NCBI GenBank assembly: GCA_009746045.1
Contig: RPFO01001758.1
Span: forward strand, 1-62,000
Origin: Mesostigma viride
Lineage: Eukaryota; Streptophyta; Mesostigmatophyceae; Mesostigmatales; Mesostigmataceae
Length of the DNA: 62,000 nt
Reading direction: 5' to 3'
Shown: positions 9,901 through 17,777 of the stretch, piece by piece
Numbering within the stretch: the first letter of the stretch is position 1
Layout: the number at the start of each line of letters is the position of its first letter
Position numbers and translations under genes: made by a program
The notes under the pieces: model-generated
What the model was told of the DNA's origin: nothing
Databases searched by the model: none
The model's input: the letters and a program-made list of their open reading frames with translations, nothing else

Positions 9901-12242
9901 GCACTGCGCTGGGTCCCCGTTACACGCCGCAGCCGCTACCAGGAACTCGTTGGCAGTGCCGAATCGTGCAGCCTCCAGCTAAGCAATCAACAAACATGAG
10001 AGCAAACACGAAGCAAAGAATGACGTGTTAAAAAAAAAAAAAAAAAAAATTAACGTGTGCACAGATCCTACCCTACCCTCCACTCAATTAACAGTATAAA
10101 AATAATAGTGGACATGACCAAGAAAGCCACAGAGCAAAAGACTCACCAGCTGCACCTCCGCATAAGTCTGCCCACCGCTCGGCATGGGAGCCAGGAACGA
10201 CACCAGATGTAACATCTGCGACCAGAGCAAGAACGGCACCCCCATCAAAAAAGATGCCAACATATACGCATTACAATATTAACAACCAATTGTACAATCG
10301 CCACAACAAGTGTCTGTACCTTTGTCATGTTACCACCCCCTTTGTCATGGCAGCCCCCCCCGACACCCACTTATGCATGCCAGCCACCACCCACACCCAC
10401 GCACGCATGCCAGCCCCCCACACACACACCCACGCATGCCAGCCGCCCCCCACATGCACGCATGCATGCCAGCCACCCCCACACTTACTCATGCATGCCA
10501 GCCACACTACAAACCCACTTATGCATGTCAGCCACCCCACGAACCCAGGCACGCATGCCAGCCCCCCACAAACCCACACAGGCATGCCAGCCACCCCCAC
10601 ATGCACGCATGCATGCCAGCCACATCCCACAACCACACACGCATGCCAGCCACCCCACGAACGCATGCCAGCCCCTCCCACATGCAAGCATGCTATCCCC
10701 CCCACAAACCAACGCATGCATGCATGCCAACCCCCACATGCACGCATGCATGCCAGCCAACCCCCACATGCACTTATGCATGCCAGCCACCACCCACACC
10801 CACTCATGCATGCCAGCCACCCCACAAACCCACACAGGCATGCCAGCCACCCCCACATCCACGCATGCATGCCAGCCACCCCCCACACCCTCGCATGCAT
10901 GCCAGCCACCACCCACACCCACCCACGCATGCCAGCCACCCCACGAACCCAGGCACGCATGCCAGCCCCCAGGCACGCAAGCCAAAGCCTGGGAGTGGCA
11001 GCCCATACCAAATGACATTCAATTGGCCTGAAACTTGGTAGGCACACTGAAACACACTCCCCAAACCTACCTTCCAAGTTTCAGGTGAAGCCGATGTCAT
11101 TTGATGGGTGGGCTGCACCACACCCACTTGGTTATTACCGGCGAGCAACTATGTTGGGGTGTGTTCCACAAGCCAAAGCCTGGGAGTGGCAGCCCATACC
11201 AAATGACATTCAATTGGCCTGAAACTTGGTAGGCACACTGAAACACACTCCCCAAACCTACCTTCCAAGTTTCAGGTGAAGCCGATGTCATTTGATGGGT
11301 GGGCTGCACCACACCCACTTGGTTATTACCGGCGAGCAACTATGTTGGGGTGTGTTGCACAAGCCAAAGCCTGGGAGTGGCAGCCCATACCAAATGACAT
11401 TCAATTGGCCTGAAACTTGGTAGGCACACTGAAACACACTCCCCAAACCTACCTTCCAAGTTTCAGGTGAAGCCGATGTCATTTGATAGGTGGGCTGCAC
11501 CACACCCACTTGGATATTATCGGCGAGCAACTATGTTGGGGTGTGTTGCACGAGCCAAAGCCTGGGAGTGGCAGCCCATACCAAATGACATTCAATTGGC
11601 CTGAAACTTGGTAGGCACACTGAAACACACTCCCCAAAACTACCTTCCAAGTTTCAGGTGAAGCCGATGTCATTTGACAGGTGGGCTGCACCACACCCAC
11701 TTGGTTATTACCGGCGAGCAACTATGTTGGGGTGTGTTGCACAAGCCCCATAATAACACACAGCAACCATGCCCAGTACATCACGTTTACAAAAACATAT
11801 GATCATAGCAGAGTAACGCCACAAGGAACTCACCGTCAAATATACGTTGTCGCAGAAGCCGTCAGGTGGCGACAGGACCAACCAATTCAGCACATCCCGG
11901 ACGTACGCCTGCTGCAACGAGACATCGCCCTGGTAAAGCCGGGCTTGCTCGACGTAATGATACGATTCTGGCCGCGGGTCCACACTGACAACCGTGCTCG
12001 CCTACACGTCTCAGAAGGCACACGAACACAAATTCACACGTCGTATTCCCAACAACGTCAACGCCATCCCGCAACATGTACACCTACGCGCTAAGCAATA
12101 TCCTGACTCGCTAAAGTGGTCAATGCAGAATGCAGAATTAAGGAAGCATCGAAACCTTTCCGTTGCCACTTACCTGCCCAACAAAGTATATTGATATCAG
12201 GTATAACGTCCACCTCCTCATTCTGAAAGCGGCGTTGACCAT
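640..12242 (-). CDS. 14-exon gene: repeated helical module plus Helitron-like N-terminal domain (reconstructed model)
   Basis: The model joins 14 exons on the minus strand: 12242-12174, 12001-11834, 10215-10147, 9978-9796, 7926-7063, 6791-6636, 6502-6017, 5895-5743, 5568-5491, 5338-5174, 5039-4764, 2104-1464, 1331-1146 and 988-640. This gives about 1,280 residues. Introns 1-10 are phase 0, intron 11 is phase 0 as modelled, and introns 12-13 are phase 2. Donors are mostly GTAAGT or GTGAGT. The reading frame is held across every junction, which is the main support. Layout: short hydrophobic leader, five copies of an unrecognised ~50-residue module, an Ala/Gln/Val-rich insert, a charged segment, a basic tail ending in KKKR, then the CxxC...CC region of Helitron replicases. 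The HUH nuclease and helicase are not in the window. The weakest joint is exon 11 to 12: exon 11 also reads to a TGA at 4740-4742, so this may be two genes (896 aa, and a Helitron fragment). No known host function can be assigned. Confidence 0.7.
1146..1331 (-). CDS. Exon 13: Helitron_like_N continuation
   Basis: It is 186 bp, phase 2 to phase 2: the acceptor GGCGCAG precedes GTATGCGGG and the donor GTGAGT is at 1145-1140. The split codon joins GA to G (Glu). It encodes YAGNNPEVRALVELIGEYMR, then RYNPLLRQFVSDANRVW and PEVDTAEVFLLPG. The NP-x3-x-F pattern followed by an E-V-hydrophobic-LLPG end is the typical continuation of the Helitron N-terminal domain. Exact frame agreement at both phase-2 junctions is strong evidence for these introns of 132 and 157 bp. 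Confidence 0.75.
1464..2104 (-). CDS. Exon 12: Helitron replicase N-terminal region with CxxC...CC motif
   Basis: It has 213 codons plus two bases. The acceptor ATTGCAG precedes GAGGCAAAG; the donor GTAGGT is at 1463-1458, phase 2. About 58 residues in lies CKHCRAPLFREERQGVCC, then SNGKI, the zinc-binding-like signature found before the Helitron_like_N domain in Helitron Rep-helicases (C-x2-C-x-A...CC-x-x-GK). Further on, FLNTVFAVARVVASGR, ELHGYTIEKMVPI and LNEHFYPLARTPQAREE match the usual order of the N-terminal region (an N/S-FA stretch, a G-h-h hydrophobic stretch, an LYxxD-like stretch). The family assignment rests on recalled motif order. The HUH tyrosines are not here. Confidence 0.75.
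2158..4735. repeat. Minisatellite of ~29 bp in intron 11
   Basis: About 2.6 kb of head-to-tail units centred on GCATGCATGCCAGCCACC followed by variants of CCCACACCCACG, CACAAACCCA or CACATG. Unit length varies around 28-31 bp. The region is itself patchily duplicated: the words CAAACCTGCGTAGCATGCC near 3040-3115 recur near 3785-3860, and CATGTCCTGCGCAAACC near 3738 recurs near 4700. It fills most of intron 11 (2105-4763). The boundary motif TCATTGGAATGGTAATCC occurs at about 2154 and again at 2383 inside. Confidence 0.95.
4764..5039 (-). CDS. Exon 11: basic, Ser/Arg-containing segment (92 codons)
   Basis: The acceptor ATCGCAG precedes GTTAGAAAG. It starts VRKFMCFINELRAAHRSEQ, passes through an acidic/Ala stretch (KDVADESAADASAVATVQ), then becomes basic with QRKKREEE, SRSRSR and PRTKKKR, which resembles a nuclear localisation signal (inference). 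The modelled donor is GTGGGT at 4763-4758, phase 0. If it is not spliced, the frame runs seven more codons (VGLQMWC) to TGA at 4742-4740 and the gene ends here. A 2.6-kb minisatellite begins immediately downstream. Confidence 0.65.
5174..5338 (-). CDS. Exon 10: module copy 5 (55 codons)
   Basis: The acceptor TCTCCTCAG precedes GTTGACCAT and the donor GTAAGT is at 5173-5168; 165 bp, phase 0. It encodes VDHDVLDGPEPYLELAQGLF, then a helix with RLDNLRMLVNQVARDERL, ending KQTL. GPEPYLELAQ aligns with PRPESYHYVEQA of exon 2, and RLDNLRMLVNQV with YVRDVLNWLV. Confidence 0.8.
5491..5568 (-). CDS. Exon 9: short helical linker (26 codons)
   Basis: The acceptor CACCAG precedes GCCACGATA and the donor GTAAGT is at 5490-5485; 78 bp, phase 0. 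It encodes ATILWQMMDKRCKKVISQAD then EADVAV. It may be a partial module or linker. Intron 8, which lies upstream of it in gene sense (5569-5742), contains a long homopolymer of G on the plus strand near 5597-5616. Confidence 0.65.
5743..5895 (-). CDS. Exon 8: module copy 4 (51 codons)
   Basis: The acceptor TTACTGCAG precedes GTGTGCTTG and the donor GTAAGT is at 5742-5737; 153 bp, phase 0. It encodes VCLRRFRSADEYVAYAKSTS, then a charged helix with KIALLDSLLGEL and an end of GSFADA. The spacing from SADEYVAYA to the leucine-rich helix matches that of exon 6. Confidence 0.8.
6017..6502 (-). CDS. Exon 7: charged, probably disordered segment (162 codons)
   Basis: The acceptor TTGCGCAG precedes TTGAACTTG. 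The donor is GTTTGT at 6016-6011, less canonical than the others. 486 bp is exactly 162 codons. It opens with a basic heptad-like stretch (LLKRYSLESKRRFDRLSLEA, then QRRLQEK) that could form a short coiled coil, followed by Gly/Asp/Ser-rich sequence with KRRFVKITDPEEDDAIVAWG and a charged DKKERDE patch. No domain is recognised. Confidence 0.7.
6636..6791 (-). CDS. Exon 6: module copy 3 (52 codons)
   Basis: The acceptor GTGTGCAG precedes GTGGATGTC and the donor GTAAGT is at 6635-6630. It is phase 0 at both ends. It encodes VDVSEFTSPFEYAAAAKTGH, then a helix with IARVQFLQQALED and an acidic tail ending DEDVRTA. SPFEYAAAA corresponds to SADEYVAYA in exon 8 and TANEFLVAA in exon 4. Confidence 0.8.
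7063..7926 (-). CDS. Exon 5: long Ala/Gln/Val-rich low-complexity exon (288 codons)
   Basis: It runs from the acceptor CTCCAG before GCTCAACGT to the donor GTGAGT at 7062-7057; 864 bp is exactly 288 codons, phase 0. After a short start (AQRIANLLQHWGRRCLEG) it consists of degenerate repeats of about 30-35 residues built on words such as AVWPQA, VQAGQ and GQATAM. No stop interrupts it over 864 bp. The composition suggests a disordered linker (inference); no domain is recognised. The antisense open frame over it is a shadow. Confidence 0.7.
8037..9740. repeat. Minisatellite of ~29 bp in intron 4
   Basis: It has the same family, orientation and strand bias (C-rich on plus, G/T-rich in the gene sense) as the intron 11 array. 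It fills intron 4 (7927-9795) apart from about 110 bp at the acceptor side and about 55 bp at the donor side. It starts at the same boundary motif, TCATTGGAATGGTAATCC, at about 8040. Lack of stop codons in the repeat produces spurious open frames of up to 660 codons on the plus strand. Confidence 0.95.
9796..9978 (-). CDS. Exon 4: module copy 2 (61 codons)
   Basis: The acceptor TTAG precedes CTGGAGGCT, and the donor GTAAGT is at 9795-9790. It encodes LEAARFGTANEFLVAAAACN, then a helical stretch containing ARTQFLAGMLEARR, and ends SEDYLDS. The TANEFLVAAA core followed by R-x-x-FL-x-x-ML matches the modules of exons 6, 8 and 10. The downstream intron (in gene sense) contains a 1.7-kb minisatellite. 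Confidence 0.75.
10027..10050. repeat. Poly-A tract in intron 3 (poly-T in gene sense)
   Basis: A homopolymer of about 20 A on plus lies within intron 3 (9979-10146). In the right-hand gene copy, similarity to this intron ends at the equivalent T-run near 60597-60606, after which the ~185-bp array begins. The homopolymer therefore marks the breakpoint of that copy. Confidence 0.8.
10147..10215 (-). CDS. Exon 3: linker (23 codons)
   Basis: It is flanked by a CAG acceptor and GTGAGT donor, is phase 0, and encodes MLHLVSFLAPMPSGGQTYAE followed by VQL. The boundary is supported by the copy at 60436-60504, where exon length and both splice signals are conserved. An alternative frame is open through this exon but meets a stop in exon 4, so the phase-0 frame is preferred. 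Confidence 0.65.
10345..10980. repeat. Minisatellite of ~29 bp in intron 2
   Basis: A third, shorter array of the same family lies between exon 3 and the 191-bp repeats. The flank at 10246-10332 is closely similar to the flank of the intron 4 array at 7950-8032, sharing CATATACGCATTACAATATT and AAGTGTCTGTACCTTTGT. The boundary motif of the other two arrays is missing here. Confidence 0.95.
10981..11744. repeat. Four 191-bp tandem repeats in intron 2
   Basis: Units start at 10981, 11172, 11363 and 11554 with GCCAAAGCCTGGGAGTGGCA and differ by only a few bases, so they are recently homogenised. Each contains an imperfect inverted repeat: CTGAAACTTGGTAGG and, about 25 bp on, CCTACCTTCCAAGTTTCAG. 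The same family occurs at 26165-26687 next to the truncated gene copy. Confidence 0.95.
11834..12001 (-). CDS. Exon 2: module copy 1 (56 codons)
   Basis: The acceptor GTGTAG is followed by GCGAGCACG, and the donor GTGAGT is at 11833-11828. The exon is phase 0 at both ends. It encodes ASTVVSVDPRPESYHYVEQA and then a helical-looking stretch ending DNVYLT. The core PRPESYHYVEQA...YVRDVLNWL aligns with the cores in exons 4, 6, 8 and 10: a small/Pro/acid turn, Y or F, Ala four residues on, then a leucine-rich helix. The exon is intact at 26766-26933 and frameshifted by 8 bp at 60218-60377. Confidence 0.75.
12174..12242 (-). CDS. Exon 1: start codon and hydrophobic leader (23 codons)
   Basis: The ATG at 12242-12240 is chosen because an in-frame TAA lies six bases upstream, and because this frame continues unbroken through exons 2-4. 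The peptide begins MVNAAFRMRRWTLYLIS and is followed by IYFVGQ. A short basic stretch precedes an aromatic/hydrophobic run, so it could act as a weak signal or anchor, which is inference. The donor GTAAGT is at 12173-12168. The same 69-bp exon recurs intact at 27110-27178 (minus) and 60014-60082 (plus). Confidence 0.65.
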
Positions 12243-12670
12243 CGATTACCTACGGCTGATGACAATCTTATATATCACACCAGCACAACTAGTGCGAGCC
12301 TGTCCCCGAGCTGCAGTAATTCCAATTTCCCGGCGTGAGCAATGTACACGATTTCCTTACGTCCCTTAACAATGCCGAGCATTCTGACGATGCCAACTAT
12401 ATTGCATCCATCGCCACGCACTCCCAAAACACCGCGCCCCAAATTCGCTGGTTCACAACACACCAAACATTTCCCACTGTCACTGTCACTGTCCTACTGC
12501 CACGCGTCCCGTTCAGTCTCAACCCGCGGTTTCGTAGCTCGCTTTCACAACAATTCGCTGGTTCACAACACTCCAAAATTTCCCACTGTCAACTCTCCTG
12601 TCACTGTGACTCTCACTGTCATACTGCCACGCGTCCCGTTCAGTCTCAACTCGTTTCGTAGCTCGACTAT
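12243..12670 (-). promoter_or_regulatory. Upstream region of the 14-exon gene
   Basis: On the minus strand a TATATAAG sequence lies about 25 bp upstream of the exon 1 ATG. It is missing from the two truncated copies. The region 12275-12466 is conserved with both (27207-27395; 59794-59985) and could be 5' leader or promoter. A ~110-bp direct duplication starts near 12441 and 12551 (AATTCGCTGGTTCACAACAC in both) and contains CTGCCACGCGTCCCGTTCAG. The promoter role is inferred from position only. Confidence 0.4.
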
Positions 12671-13076
12671 ATAAGGGGGGCCAGCGGGAGCCCAAAAATT
12701 TCGGTTTCGTACGGCCGTTTTGCTGGCGGAGCCCCCTGCTTTTCAAAGTTTCCAGCCGTTTTTTTCCCACGCTCGCCGTCTGAACACGTTCAGTTCAGTC
12801 ATCTCGCAAAAATTGGCACGGAAATTGCGTGGGAAGTAGGCCGAACCGAAAATTTAACCAAAAACCCGTTCAGAAAAGTGTTCGAACTCAATTTTCGTTC
12901 AGTCTGAACACTCAAAATTTCCCGTTCAGTCTGAACCCTTAGTATTTGTAGTAGGATGTTTGGATAGAGATGCTTCGTCATAAACTATTTTACCCTGCCG
13001 TATATGCCCCCCGCAATTTCTCCCGCATTTTGCTGAATTGAGCTGACGTCATTTTCTATTCAGAACTCCTGAGACT
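12671..13076. repeat. Partial satellite unit at the left edge (module a)
   Basis: This is the tail of a satellite unit: module a (GCGGGAGCCCAAAAATTTCG through GTCTGAACACGTTCAG), the segment AAATTGCGTGGGAAGTAGGC, several GTTCAGTCTGAAC dyads, and GCATTTTGCTGAATTGAGCT. It abuts the gene's upstream region directly at the TATATAAGGGGG sequence near 12668. Confidence 0.85.
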
Positions 13077-13268
13077 CGATCTTAGGAGGGTGTGACGGCG
13101 TTCAGGCCGGCGGTTACGGGCCGTAACTCGCGGCTCCGCAGGATTTCAGGATTTGCCTTCGGGCGTGGGGGTGCGATCAGGCCGTACGGTACGGCGCCCG
13201 CGGCGATGTCAGGATGTTCGGGTTTCTCCCCTGCGCAACACGATCGTAATATAGTATTGACAAGTTGG

Positions 13269-13294
13269 GGGCCCCTTCGGGGCCCGGACTTTTT
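13269..13294 (+). other. Conserved GGGCCCC-TTC-GGGGCCC hairpin plus T5, first of 11 copies
   Basis: A perfect 7-bp stem with a TTC loop (equivalently a C-UUCG-G capped stem) is followed by GGAC and five T. It occurs once per satellite unit at 13269, 17971, 23284, 28444, 32654, 36034, 40186, 44894, 49126, 54521 and 58713, with no change in stem or T-run in any copy. In RNA it would be a very stable hairpin followed by a Pol III-type stop. Whether it is transcribed is unknown. Confidence 0.6.
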
Positions 13295-14841
13295 GGCGCC
13301 TGAGCGGGCGATTGGCGCGTACACCCGCGGGGTGCGTCCTCGGGAACGCCGGCGCCACGCGGGGCGCGCAGCGCGAAGGGGCAGTGGCCGAGGGCGCCGA
13401 GGCGGGGGGGCCAGCGGGAGCCATAAAATTTCGGCTTCGTACGGCCCGTCCGCAGGCGGAGCCCCCTGCTTTTCCCAGCTTCGAGCCGCTTCCTGGCACG
13501 TTCAGGCAAGTCATCTCGCTAAAGGTCCACTGGGACGAAATAATTACGTACATGCAAATTCGAGGCTATGGCGGTGCAGAAAACTGATTGGTGTAGGAGC
13601 ATCGATGCATGGATTCGTTCCAAATATTGTAGGCATTTTTTATGAGTTATGGCTGGGTCTGGGTGTAGTTCGTGGCATGTTTCCCTACCCTTTTGGGAAT
13701 GCCCTTGGGGCCAGGCCAGGTCAGAATATGCCGCCCTGGCCGGCCAAGCCGCTGGGGGCCTGCCAGACCAAAGTCCCTATATGAGTGTGCTTTGGTCCCA
13801 GTATGGACACTAAACTGTTTTAGGTTAGTTTGTGGACATTACCATGCAAGGTGCAACTGGCTCCTATTGTTAGGCGCGAGTTGGACACGATTTGAGGGCT
13901 AAAAGCTAAAATTGTTTGCTGACACAGCTAGCCCGCAACACACGTAGCATAGGTGTCACACTTCATGTAGTGTTCAAGTTGGGGCATGATGCAGACAATG
14001 TTTGTTCCAACTCTGATTTATTATAATGAGTTGTCTTGAGCACTTCATAATGAGATTAGCACAGCTCATTTTAAGACACACCACCGCATCTTTATCAAAC
14101 AATCCCATCCAATTCCCAACTTCACCATGGAATGGCCATCAAATGTTAGCATGTGCACGATCGCTCATGCCCACTTCAAAATCACCTTAAGAAAGAAAGT
14201 TTTGTATTCGCTAACTTCTTTATAACCACCACCAGTATGGGGCAACCACAGGCCCTCACTGTGACCACTGTGACCACCGCAAGGGCACGCCATCACATGC
14301 AGCCATAAATGTAGCTAACGAAGCAAGGCCAGCTGGTATCCAGGCGGCATGTTGCCACCACACACGTCTCGGTTACGGCGCGGTCACCCATCTTCATGTC
14401 CCTGCAAATATGCACCCCATAACAACGTGTGACAACCCACAAGACCCCACGGTGCCCTTTTGCGGGATCGCAGGGCATGGCAGGGCATGTGCGTGTGTAC
14501 CACCCCTACCTGCCTGCCCAACGCCCCACTCCCCATGCCCCAAGTTTCATGGCTCGTGCCCTAGGTCCCCTGCCCCGTCCCACCTGCCCACTGTGCCCCT
14601 GCTTGTGACTTGCCTCTGACCACATCACGTGCAGGTGGCTGAGGGCCTGCCCCATGCCCCAGTCCCCACGACCTGTGACTCATAGCTTCAGAAAGGCTCC
14701 CCCTGCCCCCTGCCGCCTGGACCCTGCCCCCCGCCCCCTCCCCCTTCCCCCTGTCCCCATGCCCTCCTCCCTGTGGTGCCCCCGCTGGCTGGCTTGCCAA
14801 TAATCACATCTCGTGCATGTGGCTGCCTTGCTTGCTTGCTT

Positions 14842-15039
<198 letters not shown>

Positions 15040-15412
15040 CCATGCCACATACCCCACGGCCCAAGCCTCGTGCCCCATGTCCCCTGCCAGCCTGCCTGCC
15101 TACACATGCAAAGGAAAGTTTCATGGCTCGTGCCCCAGGTCCCCTGCCCCGTCCCACCTGCCCACTGTGCCCCTGCTTGTGACTTGCCTCTGACCACATC
15201 ACGTGCAGGTGGCTGAGGGCCTGCCCCATGCCCCAGTCCCCACGACCTGTGACTCATAGCTTCAGAAAGGCTTCCCCTGCCCCCTGCCGCCTGGACCCTG
15301 CCCCCCGCCCCCTCCCCCCTTCCCCCTGTCCCCATGCCCTCCTCCCTGTGGTGCCCCCGCTGGCTGGCTTGCCAATAATCACATCTCGTGCATGTGGCTG
15401 CCTTGCTTGCTT

Positions 15413-15538
<126 letters not shown>

Positions 15539-15869
15539 CCATGCCACATACCCCACGCCCCAAGCCTCGTGCCCCATGTCCCCAAGTTTCATGGCTCGTG
15601 CCCCAGGTCCCCTGCCCCGTCCCACCTGCCCACTGTGCCCTTGCTTGTGTCTTGCCTCTGACCACATCACGTGCAGGTGGCTGAGGGCCTGCCCCATGCC
15701 CCAGTCCCCATGACCTGTGACTCATAGCTTCAGAAAGGCTCCCCCTGCCCCCTGCCGCCTGGACCCTGCCCCCCGCCCCCTCCCCCTTCCCCCTGTCCCC
15801 ATACCCTCCTCTGTGGTGCCCCCGCTGGCTGGCTTGCCAATAATCACATCTCGTGCATGTGGCTGCCTT

Positions 15870-15909
<40 letters not shown>

Positions 15910-17068
15910 CCTGACCCATGCCACATACCCCAAACCCCAAGCCTCGTGCCCCATGTCCCCTGCCAGCCTGCCTGTCTACACGTGCAAAGGAAACAAACAT
16001 GGCCCCGCTGGCACAATGCAAAGCACACCTGGTTGATCAGGTAGCGGGCACGCCTGCAGAATGAGACATCAAAATTACACAGTCAGCAAAGCAAAATTCA
16101 GTGTGCAAGCCAATGGGGCCTACGTTTGACAGCAAGTATGATGAATCCATGTAGAAAAATATGGCACAACACATGGTTGCCCACCTGCACGTACAGCCCA
16201 GTAAAAATTCACGTGCAGCAAACTGTCTACCCATGCGTGAATTTGGCTTCAGCCCAGTAAAAATCTGCACAACACAAATATTGCACAGCCATTAGAGCAA
16301 GTCTAACTTTGGATATGCTGGATGGAAGCAATATAGCACAGCATGACACACCCCTAGTTGCTCACCTTCACCCATATAGCCCAGTGAAAACCCACGTGCA
16401 AAGCAAGGCAGCTTATCACACGCAAAACCACCATCAACGTCAGGAAGCACAGCAGTCAACGACTCCCAAAATCGGTGCATGAGAAATCATCCATGAGCAA
16501 TCATGGGCTTTCCCTGCCCAGCCTGTTCCAGAAGAAAGCAACACGGATAACGTGGCAATGACATTCCCAAGGAGAATGAAGAGGACGCACCCCACGGATA
16601 CGACAATGGAAGACAGACTCTTGGTCCGGTATGTGCACGCTGCGACCAAGAAAATTCGTCTGGAAAAAGGGAAATTGCATAAGATGACGGTAAACGTAAA
16701 TCACATTAGATAAAAGCAGATACATTGACCACATCTTTGACACAAATCGCCATCGCCAGCGTTCGTCCCGTGCCAAGCAATCCAGCGCTCAATCGCAACT
16801 GTCTATGGTGACACCAGACATTCGTTTGCCCCATCCCACGTCTTCCATGAACAGCAAAACTGATTTTACAAGGCGTGAAATACGTAAAACTGAAAAATGA
16901 CGACACTGAAACAAAACAATCTGATGACGACGTTCAATTTCCAGGTCGCTGGCTATTATACAGCAAATGCCATAGCGACACGGACCTCTCCCACGCAGGT
17001 TGCACGGGGTTGACGCCCCGCCAGCTCAGAAAGTTTCCTACGTACTCTTCCAATACAAACTTTTGATG

Positions 17069-17076
17069 TATAAAAG
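17069..17076 (+). promoter_or_regulatory. TATAAAAG box in satellite unit U1
   Basis: TATAAAAG lies 77 bp upstream of an ATG that opens a small hydrophobic-leader frame. The same box occurs in U5 (35141), U6 (39283), U7 (43992), U8 (48237) and U9 (53621). It is deleted in U2, U4 and U10. A promoter function is inferred from the match only. Confidence 0.35.
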
Positions 17077-17145
17077 CCATGAATTCGCATTCCCCATCCC
17101 AATTTCACATGCTACGTCGCCCGCCATCGCCAGCCAGCAACAACT

Positions 17146-17349
17146 ATGGTTGCTTCCGCAGCACGTCGCTTTGTTTCATTAAAATTTTTTGCCCCGACCA
17201 TGCCGCTTTTGTTATTCACGTTCACTTTACCCATTGCCACTGCCCAGCCTGGTGCGTTCGACGCGACGCTCGCCCCGCCCTGCATGCGAACTAAAATTTG
17301 GTACGGTTCGACCGGTCCAACTGTCCCCGTTCAGCCTGAACACTTCTAG
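17146..17349 (+). CDS. Doubtful small ORF with signal-peptide-like start (copy in U1)
   Basis: The 67-codon frame begins MVASAARRFVSLKFFAPTMP, and its inner Met starts MPLLLFTFTLPIATAQPG, a plausible signal peptide with an ATA-Q cleavage site. Copies lie at 22473, 31834, 35218, 39360, 44069, 48314 (frameshifted upstream of the inner Met), 53698 and 57892. Against coding: the visible differences between copies are mostly amino-acid changing (L/S in TLPIA, I/Y in KIW, Y/C in WYG), and the C-terminus varies from 67 to 156 codons. It is more likely a chance frame in a satellite. Confidence 0.2.
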   Translation: MVASAARRFVSLKFFAPTMPLLLFTFTLPIATAQPGAFDATLAPPCMRTKIWYGSTGPTVPVQPEHF

Positions 17350-17777
17350 TCCGTATTTTTTTCAGGGTCCGAGGCTGGGGGTGCCAGCGGGAGCCCGAAA
17401 ATTTCGGTTTCGTACGGCCGTTTGGCGGGCTGAGCCCCCTGCTTTTCACAGTTTCGAGCCGTTTTTTGCACCGCTCCCCGTCTGAACACGTTCAGTTCAG
17501 TCATCTCGCAAAAATTGGCACGGAAATTGCGTGGGAAGTAGGCCGAACCGAAAATTGAACCAAAAACCCGTTCAGAAAAGTGTTCGAACTCAATTTTCGT
17601 TCAGGCTGAACACTCAAAATTTCCCGTTCAGTCTGAACCCTTAGTATTTGTAGTAGGATGTTTGGATAGAGATGCTTCGTCATAAACTATTTTACCCTGC
17701 CGTATATGCCCCCGCAATTTCTCGCGCATTTTGCTGAATTGAGCTGACGTCATTTTCTGTTCAGAACATGTGAGACT

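Noticed and set aside
8049-10031. 660-codon plus-strand open frame and many similar His/Pro/Cys/Thr-rich frames in the minisatellites
   Set aside because: The repeat has no stop codons in several frames on both strands, so long frames arise automatically. The sequence lies in introns of the minus-strand gene, and this frame runs antisense over exon 4.
11862-12083. Alternative frame through exons 1-2 (GEHGCQCGPAARIVSL...)
   Set aside because: It is open across the exon 1-2 splice but stops within exon 2, whereas the chosen frame stays open through exons 2-4.
12275-12466. Conserved 62-codon frame upstream of exon 1 in all three gene copies
   Set aside because: It is frameshifted in the middle copy, and any splice into exon 1 meets the TAA just before the chosen ATG. 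It is better read as leader or promoter sequence.
13085-13300. Possible tRNA, 5S or U6 RNA in the conserved satellite block
   Set aside because: Only isolated B-box-like and CCCTGCGCAA words were seen; no cloverleaf, 5S core or U6 core could be recognised.
13259-13784. Arg/Gly/Ala-rich frames over the GC-rich satellite block on both strands
   Set aside because: High GC removes stops in several frames at once; copies are cut or frameshifted in other units.
16501-16776. 91-codon minus-strand frame (MARDERWRWRFVSKMW...) repeated in nine satellite units
   Set aside because: Its recurrence only reflects unit similarity; there is no recognisable domain, it overlaps other frames equally well conserved, and it has no supporting splice or promoter signals.
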